64,000 nt of DNA. Source: Segatella baroniae DSM 16972 = JCM 13447 (GTDB taxonomy: Bacteria; Bacteroidota; Bacteroidia; Bacteroidales; Bacteroidaceae). The translations under genes and the position numbers were made by a program. The stretch spans positions 124,001 to 188,000 of the forward strand of contig NZ_AUFQ01000004.1 of NCBI RefSeq assembly GCF_000426585.1, written 5' to 3'. Each line of letters starts with the position of its first letter. The stretch's first letter is position 1. The notes beneath the pieces are model-generated. The model was not told where the DNA came from. It was given only the letters and a program-made list of their open reading frames with translations, and ran no database searches. Of this stretch, positions 51,325 through 59,199 are shown in pieces.

Positions 51325-51963
51325 ATGAACAAATACTATCAGATGCTGAATAAGATACTGAAGCAGGGAAAGGTTCAGACCAACAAGAAAGGTAATATCC
51401 GTTACCTCCTCAATGAACAACTGTCTTTATCTCCCGCCGATCTGCTCGATATATTCGAGAGCCACGGCATTGCGAGAAGGAAACTGAGAAATGAACTGCA
51501 GCTGTTCATGCAAGGCGAGCGGCAGGTGGAGAAATATCGTGAGGCTGGTATTAACTGGTGGGACTATTGCGGAAGCGTGCTGGTGAACAGCTATCCGACC
51601 TACTTTGAGAAGCTCCCGCCGCTGATAACGAAGATAAACTGCGAGAAGCGCAACTCAAAGAATTATGTGCTGTTTCTCGGTGAGACAGGTGCGGAAAGCA
51701 ATCAGGCTCCATGTCTGAGCCTTGTGCAGTTTCAAATAGATGAGGGGGAACTGGTATTGTCTGCCTATCAGAGGAGTAGCGATGCAAACCTTGGGCTCCC
51801 TGCCGATATATACCACCTTTATCTTATGGCACGGCAGATAGATTTACCTCTGAAAAACATAACCTTGAATCTTGGAAACATCCACATATATGAGAACAAT
51901 ATAGACCGCACCAAACTGCTGCTTGATGGTGACGAGAGTGTGAAGTTCGACTTGAATGTCTGA
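51325..51963 (+). CDS. Thymidylate-synthase-like pyrimidine (hydroxy)methyltransferase
   Basis: A 212-residue member of the thymidylate synthase superfamily, shorter than cellular ThyA (264). The catalytic Cys130 lies in APCLSLVQFQI, the phosphate-binding arginine in QRSSD (149-153), and the nucleotide motif in LGLPADIY (156-163) and GNIHIYENN (184-192). The Asn that reads dUMP in ThyA (LPFNI) is Asp161 here, the change known from dCMP hydroxymethylases, so dCMP is the likely substrate. It would make 5-methyl or 5-hydroxymethyl dCMP for modified phage DNA. Confidence 0.75.
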   Translation: MNKYYQMLNKILKQGKVQTNKKGNIRYLLNEQLSLSPADLLDIFESHGIARRKLRNELQLFMQGERQVEKYREAGINWWDYCGSVLVNSYPTYFEKLPPLITKINCEKRNSKNYVLFLGETGAESNQAPCLSLVQFQIDEGELVLSAYQRSSDANLGLPADIYHLYLMARQIDLPLKNITLNLGNIHIYENNIDRTKLLLDGDESVKFDLNV

Positions 51964-51985
51964 AATATAATAGATAAGAAACAGG

Positions 51986-52014
51986 AAACGCCCCCGAGAA
52001 ATCCGGGGCGTTTT
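51986..52014 (+). terminator. Terminator of prophage right-end genes
   Basis: AACGCCCC and GGGGCGTT form an 8-bp stem with a short loop, followed by four T. It ends the ThyA-like transcript 25 nt after the stop codon. Confidence 0.7.
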
Positions 52015-52039
52015 ACGTGAGGAGGGTAACCTGGAAAAA

Positions 52040-52101
52040 GAACGTTTCGTTTTGCGAGATAGAACGCTTCGTTCTGTTTGCTCGGAACATTTCGTTTTGC
52101 G
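52040..52101 (-). repeat. Right-end transposase binding site array R1-R3
   Basis: Three related sites: R3 GAACGTTTCGTTTTGCG (52,040-52,056), R2 GAACGCTTCGTTCTGTTTGC (52,062-52,081), R1 GAACATTTCGTTTTGCG (52,085-52,101). Spacing is 22 and 23 bp. R1 and R2 are inverted matches of the left-end sites at 15,003 and 14,910. The phased trio is the layout of the Mu right end. Confidence 0.7.
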
Positions 52102-52119
52102 GATTATATCTGGAAAATG

Positions 52120-52168
52120 AAAACACCGACAACGAAAGGGCCATCCGGTCTCGTTGTCGGTGTTTTTT
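52120..52168. terminator. Host terminator at right flank
   Basis: AAAACACCGACAACGA and its perfect complement make a 16-bp stem around a 15-nt loop, with T runs on both sides. It terminates the minus-strand amidophosphoribosyltransferase-like gene and limits where the prophage can end. Confidence 0.85.
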
Positions 52169-52206
52169 GTATCTTGCAGATGTGCCATCCGCCTGCGAAA
52201 GGGGAC

Positions 52207-53625
52207 TTATTTGGGCGCGTGGCAGTAGCTGCTGCCGTCGAAACAGTGGGTGCAGACCTTGCATTTGGGCAGTCCGATACTCTTGATAAGGGTTTCGATG
52301 GTATTGAATTTCAGGGTCGTGAGACCCAGCCGGCGGCCTATTTCCTCCACCATCCGCCTGTATTCGGGGCTGCCGGTAGTGGCATATTCCTTCAGTTTGA
52401 CGTCTTCATGCCCCTCGAAGTCCTTGATGACACGCCTCGTGATAAGCTCCAGGTCGCTCTTCGACGACGTGAAGCCGATGAAGGGACAGCCATATACCAA
52501 GGGCGGACAGGAGATGCGGGCGTGCACTTCCTTGGCGCCATATTCGAAAAAGGTGCGCACATTGTCGCGCAACTGGGTGCCCCGGACGATGGAATCGTCG
52601 CAGAACACGACCCGCTGGCCGTCGAGCACCGCCTTGTTGGGTATGAGTTTCATCTTGGCCACAAGGTTGCGGCGGCTCTGGTTGCCCGGCGTGAAGCTGC
52701 GGGGCCATGTCGGCGTGTATTTCAACACGGCCCGCTTGTAGGGAATGCCGTGTCCTTCGGCGTAGCCCAAAGCCATGCCAACCCCCGAATCGGGTATGCC
52801 GCACACCAAATCGGCTTCGGTATCGTCCTCCCGTCCCATCATGGCGCCATTGCGCTCGCGCACCGCTTCGGCGTTGATACCTTCGTAATCGCTGGCGGGG
52901 AAACCGTAATAAACCCACAGGAAGGAGCATATCTGCTCATGGTCGTAAGGCCCTTGCAACACCTCCATGCCGTCGGCACGCAGCCGGACGATTTCTCCGG
53001 GAGCCACATCGCGCACCACCTGATAGTCGAGATTGGGGAAAGCGGCCGACTCACTTGCAGCGGCCAGCGCCCCTTCCTTCCTTCCGATGACGATGGGGGT
53101 GCGCCCCAGAAGGTCGCGCGCGGCGATAATGCCGTCTTCCGTCAGGATGAGCATGGAGCAAGAGCCTTCTATGGTCCGGTAGACGTTGTTGATTCCCTCG
53201 ATGAAATTGTTGCCCTTGTTGATCAACAACGCCACGAGTTCAGTCTGATTGATGTTGTTGGCCGACATCTCGCTGAAGTGAATGTGCTGCGACATCATCT
53301 CTTCGGAGATCTGTCGGATGTTGGTGATCTTCGCAACCGTGGCCACCGAATAGCGTCCCAAGTGCGAATTGATGATGATGGGCTGCGGGTCGGTGTCGCT
53401 GATGACGCCTATTCCCGAGTTGCCGCTGAAGTGTTCAAGCTCATCCTCGAACTTGCTGCGGAAGTAATCACGCTCCAGACTGTGAATGCTTCGGCTGAAT
53501 CCGCGCTCCTTGTCGTACAATACCATTCCGGCACGCTTGGTTCCGAGATGCGAGTTGTAGTCGGTGCCATAGAAAACATCGTTCACGCAGTCCTTGACGG
53601 ATATGGTTCCAAAAAAACCTCCCAT
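52207..53625 (-). CDS. Amidophosphoribosyltransferase-like protein lacking catalytic Cys
   Basis: A 472-residue PurF homologue. The N-terminal half has the class II glutaminase fold (DYNSHLGTKRAGM, ISDTDPQPIIINSHLGR), but the start is MGGFFG instead of Met-Cys-Gly, so the nucleophile needed to use glutamine is absent. The C-terminal half keeps the PRPP-binding motif VVFCDDSIVRGTQ (about 335-347) and ends with a Cys cluster (CKVCTHC). It may use free ammonia, or regulate PurF. The start at 53,625 is taken because the family begins here; an in-frame ATG also exists at 53,673. Confidence 0.8.
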   Translation of the reverse strand: MGGFFGTISVKDCVNDVFYGTDYNSHLGTKRAGMVLYDKERGFSRSIHSLERDYFRSKFEDELEHFSGNSGIGVISDTDPQPIIINSHLGRYSVATVAKITNIRQISEEMMSQHIHFSEMSANNINQTELVALLINKGNNFIEGINNVYRTIEGSCSMLILTEDGIIAARDLLGRTPIVIGRKEGALAAASESAAFPNLDYQVVRDVAPGEIVRLRADGMEVLQGPYDHEQICSFLWVYYGFPASDYEGINAEAVRERNGAMMGREDDTEADLVCGIPDSGVGMALGYAEGHGIPYKRAVLKYTPTWPRSFTPGNQSRRNLVAKMKLIPNKAVLDGQRVVFCDDSIVRGTQLRDNVRTFFEYGAKEVHARISCPPLVYGCPFIGFTSSKSDLELITRRVIKDFEGHEDVKLKEYATTGSPEYRRMVEEIGRRLGLTTLKFNTIETLIKSIGLPKCKVCTHCFDGSSYCHAPK

Positions 53626-53706
53626 AGGTTCAATGTCTTTATAAGATGGATTTGAAAGAAAAGCCGTGGGCACACGACAGGTGTATCCACGGCTTATATT
53701 GCTTCA

Positions 53707-55185
53707 TTATTTGATTTGTTTGGCGTCACCCACGCAGGCGTTGGGCATTTGGATGTGCAGCATGGCGCACACCGTCGGCGCGATGTCGACGATACGGGTA
53801 GGCTCCGACGTGCTCCCCGGCTTCACATTCCACCCATAGAGCACGAAAGGAATGTGGGCGTCGTAGGGATTCCACTGGCTGTGGCCTGTACCCTTGTAGT
53901 CGGGCGCGTTGGTGGCGTCGAGCCATCCGGGCGCGGTGACGATGAAAAGGTCGCCGCTCCGCTTGGCGTTCCAGCCGTTGATGATGCGCTCCTTGATGGG
54001 TTGGGGTATCGTCTGTGAAGCGATATTGGGCTGGTCGGCCACATACATCACCTCGGGACGCTGCAAGAGCCAGGCCGAAGCCTTGTCTTTCACCTGCTGC
54101 AAGTCAAGCCCCGCCTCGGCAATCGCCTTGTGGTCGAGGTACACACGGAAGGAGTTGCAACCCGTCACCAGCTTGGCGGTGGTGCCGCAAGCCTGCTGCA
54201 AGTAGGCGTTCAAGTCCTTGCCACCTATCGTCCAGCCCTCGAAGCCACCGGCGGGAATACCGTGACGCTTCATGAAATTGGGGTTGTGGGCGCCTCCATG
54301 GTCAGCCGTGAGGAAGAAGAGATAGTTTCCCTCGCCCACCTTTTCGTCCAACACCTTGAAGAAAGCGGCCAAGTCGCGGTCCAATTGCAGGTAGACACTC
54401 TCGTTCTCGGGGCCTCGCGTGCTGTATTGGTGGCCTATGGCGTCGGTCGAAGATATGCTGACAGCCAGCAAGTCGGTCACGTCGTCCTGCCCCAGCTGCT
54501 CGTTTTCGAGCACGGCCTCGGCCATCTTGAACGTCAGCGTGACGCCCAGATCCATCAGTTTCACCTCGGTTCCGGGCTTCTGCCGGTACTTCCTGTTGAA
54601 AGCCACGACCCAATCGGGCAGTTCGTTCCGATAGAATGTGCTCGTGACGAAGTGTCCCGCCTTCGTGTCCCACCAGTAAGCGGCGTTCGCGCTGTGGCCC
54701 GCGGGCAGGATGGCGGCCCGGTCTTTCAGGGCCACGCCTATCACCTTCGACTTGAAGTCGGTGGCGATGCGCAGTTCGTCGCCCATCGTCGAGGCCCACA
54801 GGTTGCGCGGCGACATCCGTCCGGCGCCGCTGCTGCAGCCCACACTCTTCACGGTGGGGTCGCCGACGCAATATTTCGATTCGCCGTTCTCGAAGAAGTT
54901 GTTGCCCGCAATGCCCGTCAACGCCGGCACGGAACCCGTGTAAATGCTGGCATGGCCTATCGCCGTGACCGTCGGGACATAGTTGATCATCGTGTTTTCG
55001 AAGCTATACCCCCGGTCGACGAGGCGTCGCAGGCCGTCGGTTCCGAACTTGTCATAATAGTAATACAGGTAATCCCAACGCATTTGGTCGACCACCAAGC
55101 CCACGACGAGCTTGGGACGGGCCACCTGGGCCACCGCCGCCAGCGAGCCGACGGCCAACAGCACGAGCGCAAAAAGCTTCTTCAT
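53707..55185 (-). CDS. PafA-type alkaline phosphatase
   Basis: A 492-residue secreted enzyme (signal peptide to AAVAQVA). Metal ligands are in VVGLVVDQMRWDYL (Asp at about 33), the nucleophile Thr in VPTVTAIGHAS (about 74), and LTADHGGAHNP (about 296-306) holds further ligands. These features place it in the PafA/nucleotide pyrophosphatase branch of the alkaline phosphatase superfamily, which hydrolyses phosphate monoesters in the periplasm. The start at 55,185 (MKKLFA) is preferred over 55,194. Confidence 0.88.
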   Translation of the reverse strand: MKKLFALVLLAVGSLAAVAQVARPKLVVGLVVDQMRWDYLYYYYDKFGTDGLRRLVDRGYSFENTMINYVPTVTAIGHASIYTGSVPALTGIAGNNFFENGESKYCVGDPTVKSVGCSSGAGRMSPRNLWASTMGDELRIATDFKSKVIGVALKDRAAILPAGHSANAAYWWDTKAGHFVTSTFYRNELPDWVVAFNRKYRQKPGTEVKLMDLGVTLTFKMAEAVLENEQLGQDDVTDLLAVSISSTDAIGHQYSTRGPENESVYLQLDRDLAAFFKVLDEKVGEGNYLFFLTADHGGAHNPNFMKRHGIPAGGFEGWTIGGKDLNAYLQQACGTTAKLVTGCNSFRVYLDHKAIAEAGLDLQQVKDKASAWLLQRPEVMYVADQPNIASQTIPQPIKERIINGWNAKRSGDLFIVTAPGWLDATNAPDYKGTGHSQWNPYDAHIPFVLYGWNVKPGSTSEPTRIVDIAPTVCAMLHIQMPNACVGDAKQIK

Positions 55186-55200
55186 CGCCGCCAATCGTTA

Positions 55201-55665
55201 TCAGTTGAAATAATACAGGAACGTGGCGACGCCTTCCAAGGCCGGTTTGCGGTCGCCCTCGATCTCTATCTTGAACTTGATGCTGGTCTTGCAAATGCCA
55301 CGCAGGTTCTCCACGCCGTCGAGCGAAGCCACCAGCCGCACGCGGCTGCCTGTCAGTACGGGCTTGCCGAAGCGCATTTTGTCCATTCCGTAGTTCACCA
55401 ACATCTTCAGGTTGCGCACCTCGATGATCTGGTCCCACAGGTAAGGCAGGAGCGAAAGGGTGAGATAGCCGTGCGCGATGGTGCTCTTGTAAGGCGTCTC
55501 GGCCTTGGCGCGTTCCACGTCCACGTGAATCCACTGGTGGTCCAAGGTGGCGTCGGCAAACTGGTTGATACGTTCCTGCGACACCTCAAGCCACTCCGAC
55601 ACGCCCAACTGTTCCCCCAGACGGGCCGCAAAGTCTTCGTATGAATTGATGATAAGCTTTTCCAT
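55201..55665 (-). CDS. MaoC family hydratase
   Basis: A 154-residue protein with the hot-dog fold hydratase motif QFADATLDHQWIHVDVERAK (about residues 35-54; Asp and His catalytic), followed by TIAHGYLTLSLLP. It would hydrate an enoyl thioester. The start MEKLIINSYEDFAARLG is taken at 55,665, the usual family start. It lies 15 nt upstream of the phosphatase gene on the same strand, probably cotranscribed. Confidence 0.9.
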   Translation of the reverse strand: MEKLIINSYEDFAARLGEQLGVSEWLEVSQERINQFADATLDHQWIHVDVERAKAETPYKSTIAHGYLTLSLLPYLWDQIIEVRNLKMLVNYGMDKMRFGKPVLTGSRVRLVASLDGVENLRGICKTSIKFKIEIEGDRKPALEGVATFLYYFN

Positions 55666-55709
55666 TTTCTTGATAAGTATGATATGAAACATCCATGACT
55701 CCCCCACAG

Positions 55710-55757
55710 GGGAAAAAGAAAAGGACGAGACAGCCTCCAAGAGGGTCTTCTCGTCCT
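55710..55757 (-). terminator. Terminator after zinc-ribbon gene
   Basis: AGGACGAGA (55,722-55,730) pairs with TCTCGTCCT (55,749-55,757) and, on the minus strand, is followed by a T-rich run. Confidence 0.7.
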
Positions 55758-55769
55758 GCTATGCTTTGT

Positions 55770-56594
55770 TTAATCCTCTTCCTCGTCCTTCTTTTTGCGA
55801 ATGGCCCGCTTGCGTTTCGGCTTCTCCTCGGCCTCCTGCGCCATCTTGACGCCGGCCAGTTCGGGGTCGATCATGATGCGGCCACAGTATTCGCAGACGA
55901 TGATTTTCTTGTGCATCTTGATGTCCAGCTGCCGCTGGGGCGGTATCTTGTTGAAGCAACCGCCACAGGCGTCGCGCTGCACGTAGACGACGCCCAGACC
56001 GTTGCGGGCGTTCTTGCGGATGCGGCGGAAGCTCGTAAGGAGTCGCGGCTCGATTCTCAGTTCCAAATCCTTGGCCGTTTCCTTCAGCCGGTCTTCCTCC
56101 TCACGCGTCTCCTGCATGATTTCCTCCAGCTCGCCGCGCTTCTGTTCCAAGTCGCCACGGCGGTCGGCAATCTGCTCCTGCGCCTTCTGAAGGTCTTCCT
56201 GACGCTCGCTTATCCTGACCTGAGCTTCGTTTATCTTCTTGTTGCACAGCATGATCTCCAGTTCCTGGAACTCTATTTCCTTGGTCAACGTGTCATACTC
56301 GCGGTTGTTCTTCACCTCGTCGAGCTGCCGTTTGTAGCGGTCTACGCTGGCCTGGGCGTCCGCTATCTCGCCTTTCTTCTGCACAATGGCGTCGCGGAAC
56401 TCCTGGATTTCGCTCTCAATCTTCTCCACACGCGTGGTCAGACCGGCGATTTCATCTTCCAAGTCCTGCACTTCAAGGGGCAATTCGCCACGGAGCGCAC
56501 GCTTCTCGTCAATGCCACTGAGCGTGGTCTGCAACTGGTAAAGCGCTTTCAGCTTCTCTTCTACCGACAAATCCGTCGGATCTTTCTTTGCCAT
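55770..56594 (-). CDS. Zinc-ribbon coiled-coil protein
   Basis: A 274-residue protein. Residues about 15-190 are one long antiparallel coiled coil (KRQLDEVKNNREYDTLTKEI near 88). Then comes a C4 zinc ribbon with CGGC (about 213-216) and CEYC (about 236-239) and a highly basic tail (KPKRKRAIRKKKDEEED). It matches the widely conserved C4-type zinc-ribbon family (Pfam zf-RING_7/CdsZ-like), possibly acting with RNA or ribosomes. The next gene downstream lies after a terminator; upstream lies the NIF3 gene, 62 nt away. Confidence 0.88.
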   Translation of the reverse strand: MAKKDPTDLSVEEKLKALYQLQTTLSGIDEKRALRGELPLEVQDLEDEIAGLTTRVEKIESEIQEFRDAIVQKKGEIADAQASVDRYKRQLDEVKNNREYDTLTKEIEFQELEIMLCNKKINEAQVRISERQEDLQKAQEQIADRRGDLEQKRGELEEIMQETREEEDRLKETAKDLELRIEPRLLTSFRRIRKNARNGLGVVYVQRDACGGCFNKIPPQRQLDIKMHKKIIVCEYCGRIMIDPELAGVKMAQEAEEKPKRKRAIRKKKDEEED

Positions 56595-56656
56595 AATGAT
56601 TCTATTTTTTCTGATGAATGATTCTTTTGAAAGGAATTTCGCCCACCGCCACACCG

Positions 56657-57469
56657 CTAAAGGTAGAGGATGGGATTGGTGTCGATGGCCGTCAAGTGGC
56701 ACGGAACACCCGGACAAGCCTGCTCGATGACCTGCTTGAAGACCTCGGCGGTGAACCGCTCGCTCTGGTAATGGCCGATGACGCAGATCTGCAACTGCTG
56801 GTCGTGGCCAAAGAACTCGTGATAGCGCATCTCGCCGGTCACGAACGCGTCGGCACCGGCCTTGATGGCGTCGGGCAGAAGGAACGCGCCTGCGCCGCCA
56901 CAGATGGCCACCTTGCGGATGGGACGCCGCAACAGCTGGTTGCACTGCACGCTTTCCACCTCGAAACGGGTGCGCAAGAGGCCCACCAAATCGTCGGCGG
57001 CAAGCGGTTCAACGAACGTTCCCACGACGCCGGAGGCATAGTCCATGCGCCTCGGTGCGCCGTCGACGACATCCTCGTAATGGCGGGTTTCGCCGAAATA
57101 GCACACGTCCGTCAGGCCCATCTTGGCCGCAATGCGGAAGTTGACGCCCCCGGGCGCGTTGTCCATGTTGGTGTGCATCGACACGATACATACGTCGTTC
57201 TTGATGGCTTTCCACACGGTGCGCTGCACATAGTCGTCATTGCTGACGCGACTGAGCTTGTGGAAGATGAGTGGATGGTGCGAAACGATGAGGTTGCAGT
57301 GCCTGGCGACGGCCTCGTCGACAATCTCCTCGGTCACGTCAAGACACAATAAAGCCCCTGAGACTTCCGCCTCTGTCAGTCCAACCTGCAGGCCGGCATT
57401 GTCGAAGCCTTCCTGTAGGGGCAGAGGCGCGAATCGTTCAAGGGCTGATAACACTTGTAATATTTTCAC
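56657..57469 (-). CDS. NIF3-like dinuclear metal protein
   Basis: A 270-residue NIF3 family protein. LIVSHHPLIFHKL (His pair), SMHTNMDNAPGGVN and the C-terminal VTGEMRYHEFFGHDQQLQICVIGHYQSE carry the metal ligands of the dinuclear centre. The family is hexameric; its reaction is not settled (a GTP cyclohydrolase-like annotation is common). GTG at 57,469 (VKILQVLSALERF) matches the family start; ATGs at 57,514 and 57,523 would add unrelated residues. Confidence 0.88.
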   Translation of the reverse strand: MKILQVLSALERFAPLPLQEGFDNAGLQVGLTEAEVSGALLCLDVTEEIVDEAVARHCNLIVSHHPLIFHKLSRVSNDDYVQRTVWKAIKNDVCIVSMHTNMDNAPGGVNFRIAAKMGLTDVCYFGETRHYEDVVDGAPRRMDYASGVVGTFVEPLAADDLVGLLRTRFEVESVQCNQLLRRPIRKVAICGGAGAFLLPDAIKAGADAFVTGEMRYHEFFGHDQQLQICVIGHYQSERFTAEVFKQVIEQACPGVPCHLTAIDTNPILYL

Positions 57470-57588
57470 GCGGAACAGCTGTTTGAGCGAGCCGAAAGGC
57501 GAAGAAGCCGCCATTCGACCCAAATAGAGTGCAAAGATAGCGATTAATGGCGAGATATGGCCAAGCCGTCAAATCGCGTTAACATTAT

Positions 57589-58437
57589 TTACCACTCGCT
57601 TAAGTCCTGCCGCGACTCCACCATATGCTCCATCTTGTCGGGCAAACCGGGGAAGAAATCGATGCGCGTGATGCGTTCCACCTCGTCCACCGAGTTCACA
57701 TAGTCGCCCTTGGGGCGGTTCCCAGGCTCGTTGCGATAGATGAATCCGATGGCCTTGGGCTTGCCGCGCAGGCACAACACCACCTTGTAGAAGGCTTCGG
57801 GCACCACCACCTTGGCCCGCCCGATGGTCTTGTGGCGCTTGTTCAGCAGGACGGGGCCGGCCACCACGTAGATGTCGCCATACCGTCGGGCCCAGCGGCG
57901 GCACTGGAGTTCCATCTCGTTCCAGTCGCCGGCGTTGAGCTGGTGGTTTTGCGGACAGATGTTGGTCAGCAGAAACGACTCTTCCTGCGCGCGCCGGCTC
58001 CACTTGTTGTCGCCCGACGGGCACAGGTGGCCCCGATCATAGCCCGACCGCATGTAGTCGTAGGTGGTCACTTGCGGGCCGTCGGCCTCCGGATCGGTCA
58101 GAAACTTGGCTCCGTCACGCTTGAACGGGCCTGACGTGCGGTCGGCGGTCAGGTGCCACATCACCCAATTGGCAATGCGGTTGTCTTTGTTGTACGAAAC
58201 GACATAGCCTTCGCGGCGCAGCACCTGCGAGGGCGTGCCGGCCTTTTGCACGCGGGGAAGCAGACTGTCGAAGTCGGTTTCGACAGCCGGCGAGACTTGC
58301 GCGGCGGCTTCCGCAACGGCCGGCGACGGCTGAATGCCCGCCATGAGCGGCCGATGACCGCGCGGCGATGAAAGATTGCAACTGCCCAGCCCTGTCAAAA
58401 AAGCCAGCAGTCCCAGGAATGTGGCGCAATGCTTCAT
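57589..58437 (-). CDS. DNA/RNA non-specific endonuclease lipoprotein
   Basis: A 282-residue protein with a lipoprotein signal (LLAFLTGLGSCNLS, Cys19). The NUC1 motif YDRGHLCPSGDNKW (catalytic His) is followed by LLTNICPQNHQLNAGDWNEME (metal-binding Asn), so the active site is complete. It would degrade extracellular DNA and RNA for nutrition or defence. The gene overlaps the next one by 4 nt. The ATG at 58,437 is chosen for the signal peptide. Confidence 0.9.
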   Translation of the reverse strand: MKHCATFLGLLAFLTGLGSCNLSSPRGHRPLMAGIQPSPAVAEAAAQVSPAVETDFDSLLPRVQKAGTPSQVLRREGYVVSYNKDNRIANWVMWHLTADRTSGPFKRDGAKFLTDPEADGPQVTTYDYMRSGYDRGHLCPSGDNKWSRRAQEESFLLTNICPQNHQLNAGDWNEMELQCRRWARRYGDIYVVAGPVLLNKRHKTIGRAKVVVPEAFYKVVLCLRGKPKAIGFIYRNEPGNRPKGDYVNSVDEVERITRIDFFPGLPDKMEHMVESRQDLSEW

Positions 58438-59198
58438 GACTTCAACTGTCCGTAGGCGTCGAAGGCATAGCGGCGGGCCACCCACAGCGTGACGAGCAGC
58501 GAACCGCAACCGGCTGCCAGCGACGTGACGAGCAGCAACACCTCAAATTCGGCGGCCACGACAGGGTCGGTTCCACCGACCAGCAAGGCCCACATCAGGA
58601 CGGGCGAGGTCAGCGTGACGGCCGTTCCCATGCGTTTCAGATAGGGCATGAGCACCCGCTGCATGGCCCGGCGCAGGAAATAGGTCACGGCTTCGACGTG
58701 GATGGAGCCGTTGCCGCGCAGGTAATCGTAGAGCTGTGCGTGGTGGCGGAGGCCCGAATAATAGATGTGCAACGCCCGGGCGTTCACGGGGATGACGCCA
58801 CCGATAAGCAGTCCCATCACGGGAAGGAAGAAACGGGCGTCGAAGGGGTTCTTCAGGCTGAGCACCAAGAGCAGGAAATAGAGCCCGAAGAACAAGCCCG
58901 AGAGCAGCGTTCCGGCCACAGCGGGCAGCAGAAAGCGGGCCGTTCCCATGCGTGCGTGGGTCACCGTGGAGAGCGCGGCCAGCACGGCCATCAGCACAAA
59001 GCAGAGCAGATTGAGGAAGAGATTGTTCCAAATGAGCAACATCTTCATCAGAAAGGCCGTCACGCCGATGACCAACAGCTGCTTGCCGAAGGCCTTGTAG
59101 AGCTTGGTTTCAAGCGCAATGCCGAAGCGATAGATGACAAACAGGGGAACAGCCAGCAACAGTATGCCGAAGAAAACACCTAAAACAGAAATTTCCAT
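58434..59198 (-). CDS. FetB/YbbM-type ABC transporter permease
   Basis: A 254-residue membrane protein with about seven hydrophobic segments. The segment FFLPVMGLLIGGVIPVNARALHIYYSGLRHH and the following LRGNGSIHVEAVTYFLRRAMQRVLMPYLKRMGTAVTLT match the FetB/YbbM permease family implicated in metal export. It lies 1 nt after the ATPase-like gene. Its partner has lost the ATPase motifs, so transport energetics are unclear. Confidence 0.85.
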   Translation of the reverse strand: MEISVLGVFFGILLLAVPLFVIYRFGIALETKLYKAFGKQLLVIGVTAFLMKMLLIWNNLFLNLLCFVLMAVLAALSTVTHARMGTARFLLPAVAGTLLSGLFFGLYFLLLVLSLKNPFDARFFLPVMGLLIGGVIPVNARALHIYYSGLRHHAQLYDYLRGNGSIHVEAVTYFLRRAMQRVLMPYLKRMGTAVTLTSPVLMWALLVGGTDPVVAAEFEVLLLVTSLAAGCGSLLVTLWVARRYAFDAYGQLKS

Positions 59199-59199
59199 G

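Larger units (their letters stand above)
14900..52101 (+). mobile_element. Mu-like transposable siphovirus prophage
   Basis: A roughly 37.2-kb prophage with repressor, MuA and MuB homologues, Gam, GemA-like protein, virion morphogenesis protein, Mu-type terminase, portal and MuF, protease/scaffold, capsid, tail tube, tape measure and fibre. No sheath gene is seen, so the virion is predicted to be a siphovirus. Both ends carry arrays of ACGAA-type motifs in inverted orientation. The left boundary could be the TGTATGG at 14,900; the right boundary is between 52,101 and 52,119, before the host terminator hairpin. I could not identify a 5-bp target duplication, so the ends are approximate. The host site lies between two convergent genes, so no host gene is broken. 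Confidence 0.92.

Noticed and set aside
14895..52130. Target-site duplication CCGTC/CCGAC or AAAGGGCC at the ends
   Set aside because: The first pair has a mismatch, and the right-hand copies of both lie inside the host terminator hairpin, which must be host sequence.
52120..52168. Hairpin as part of the phage end
   Set aside because: The 16-bp perfect stem with T runs fits a terminator of the minus-strand host gene and is unrelated to the transposase sites.
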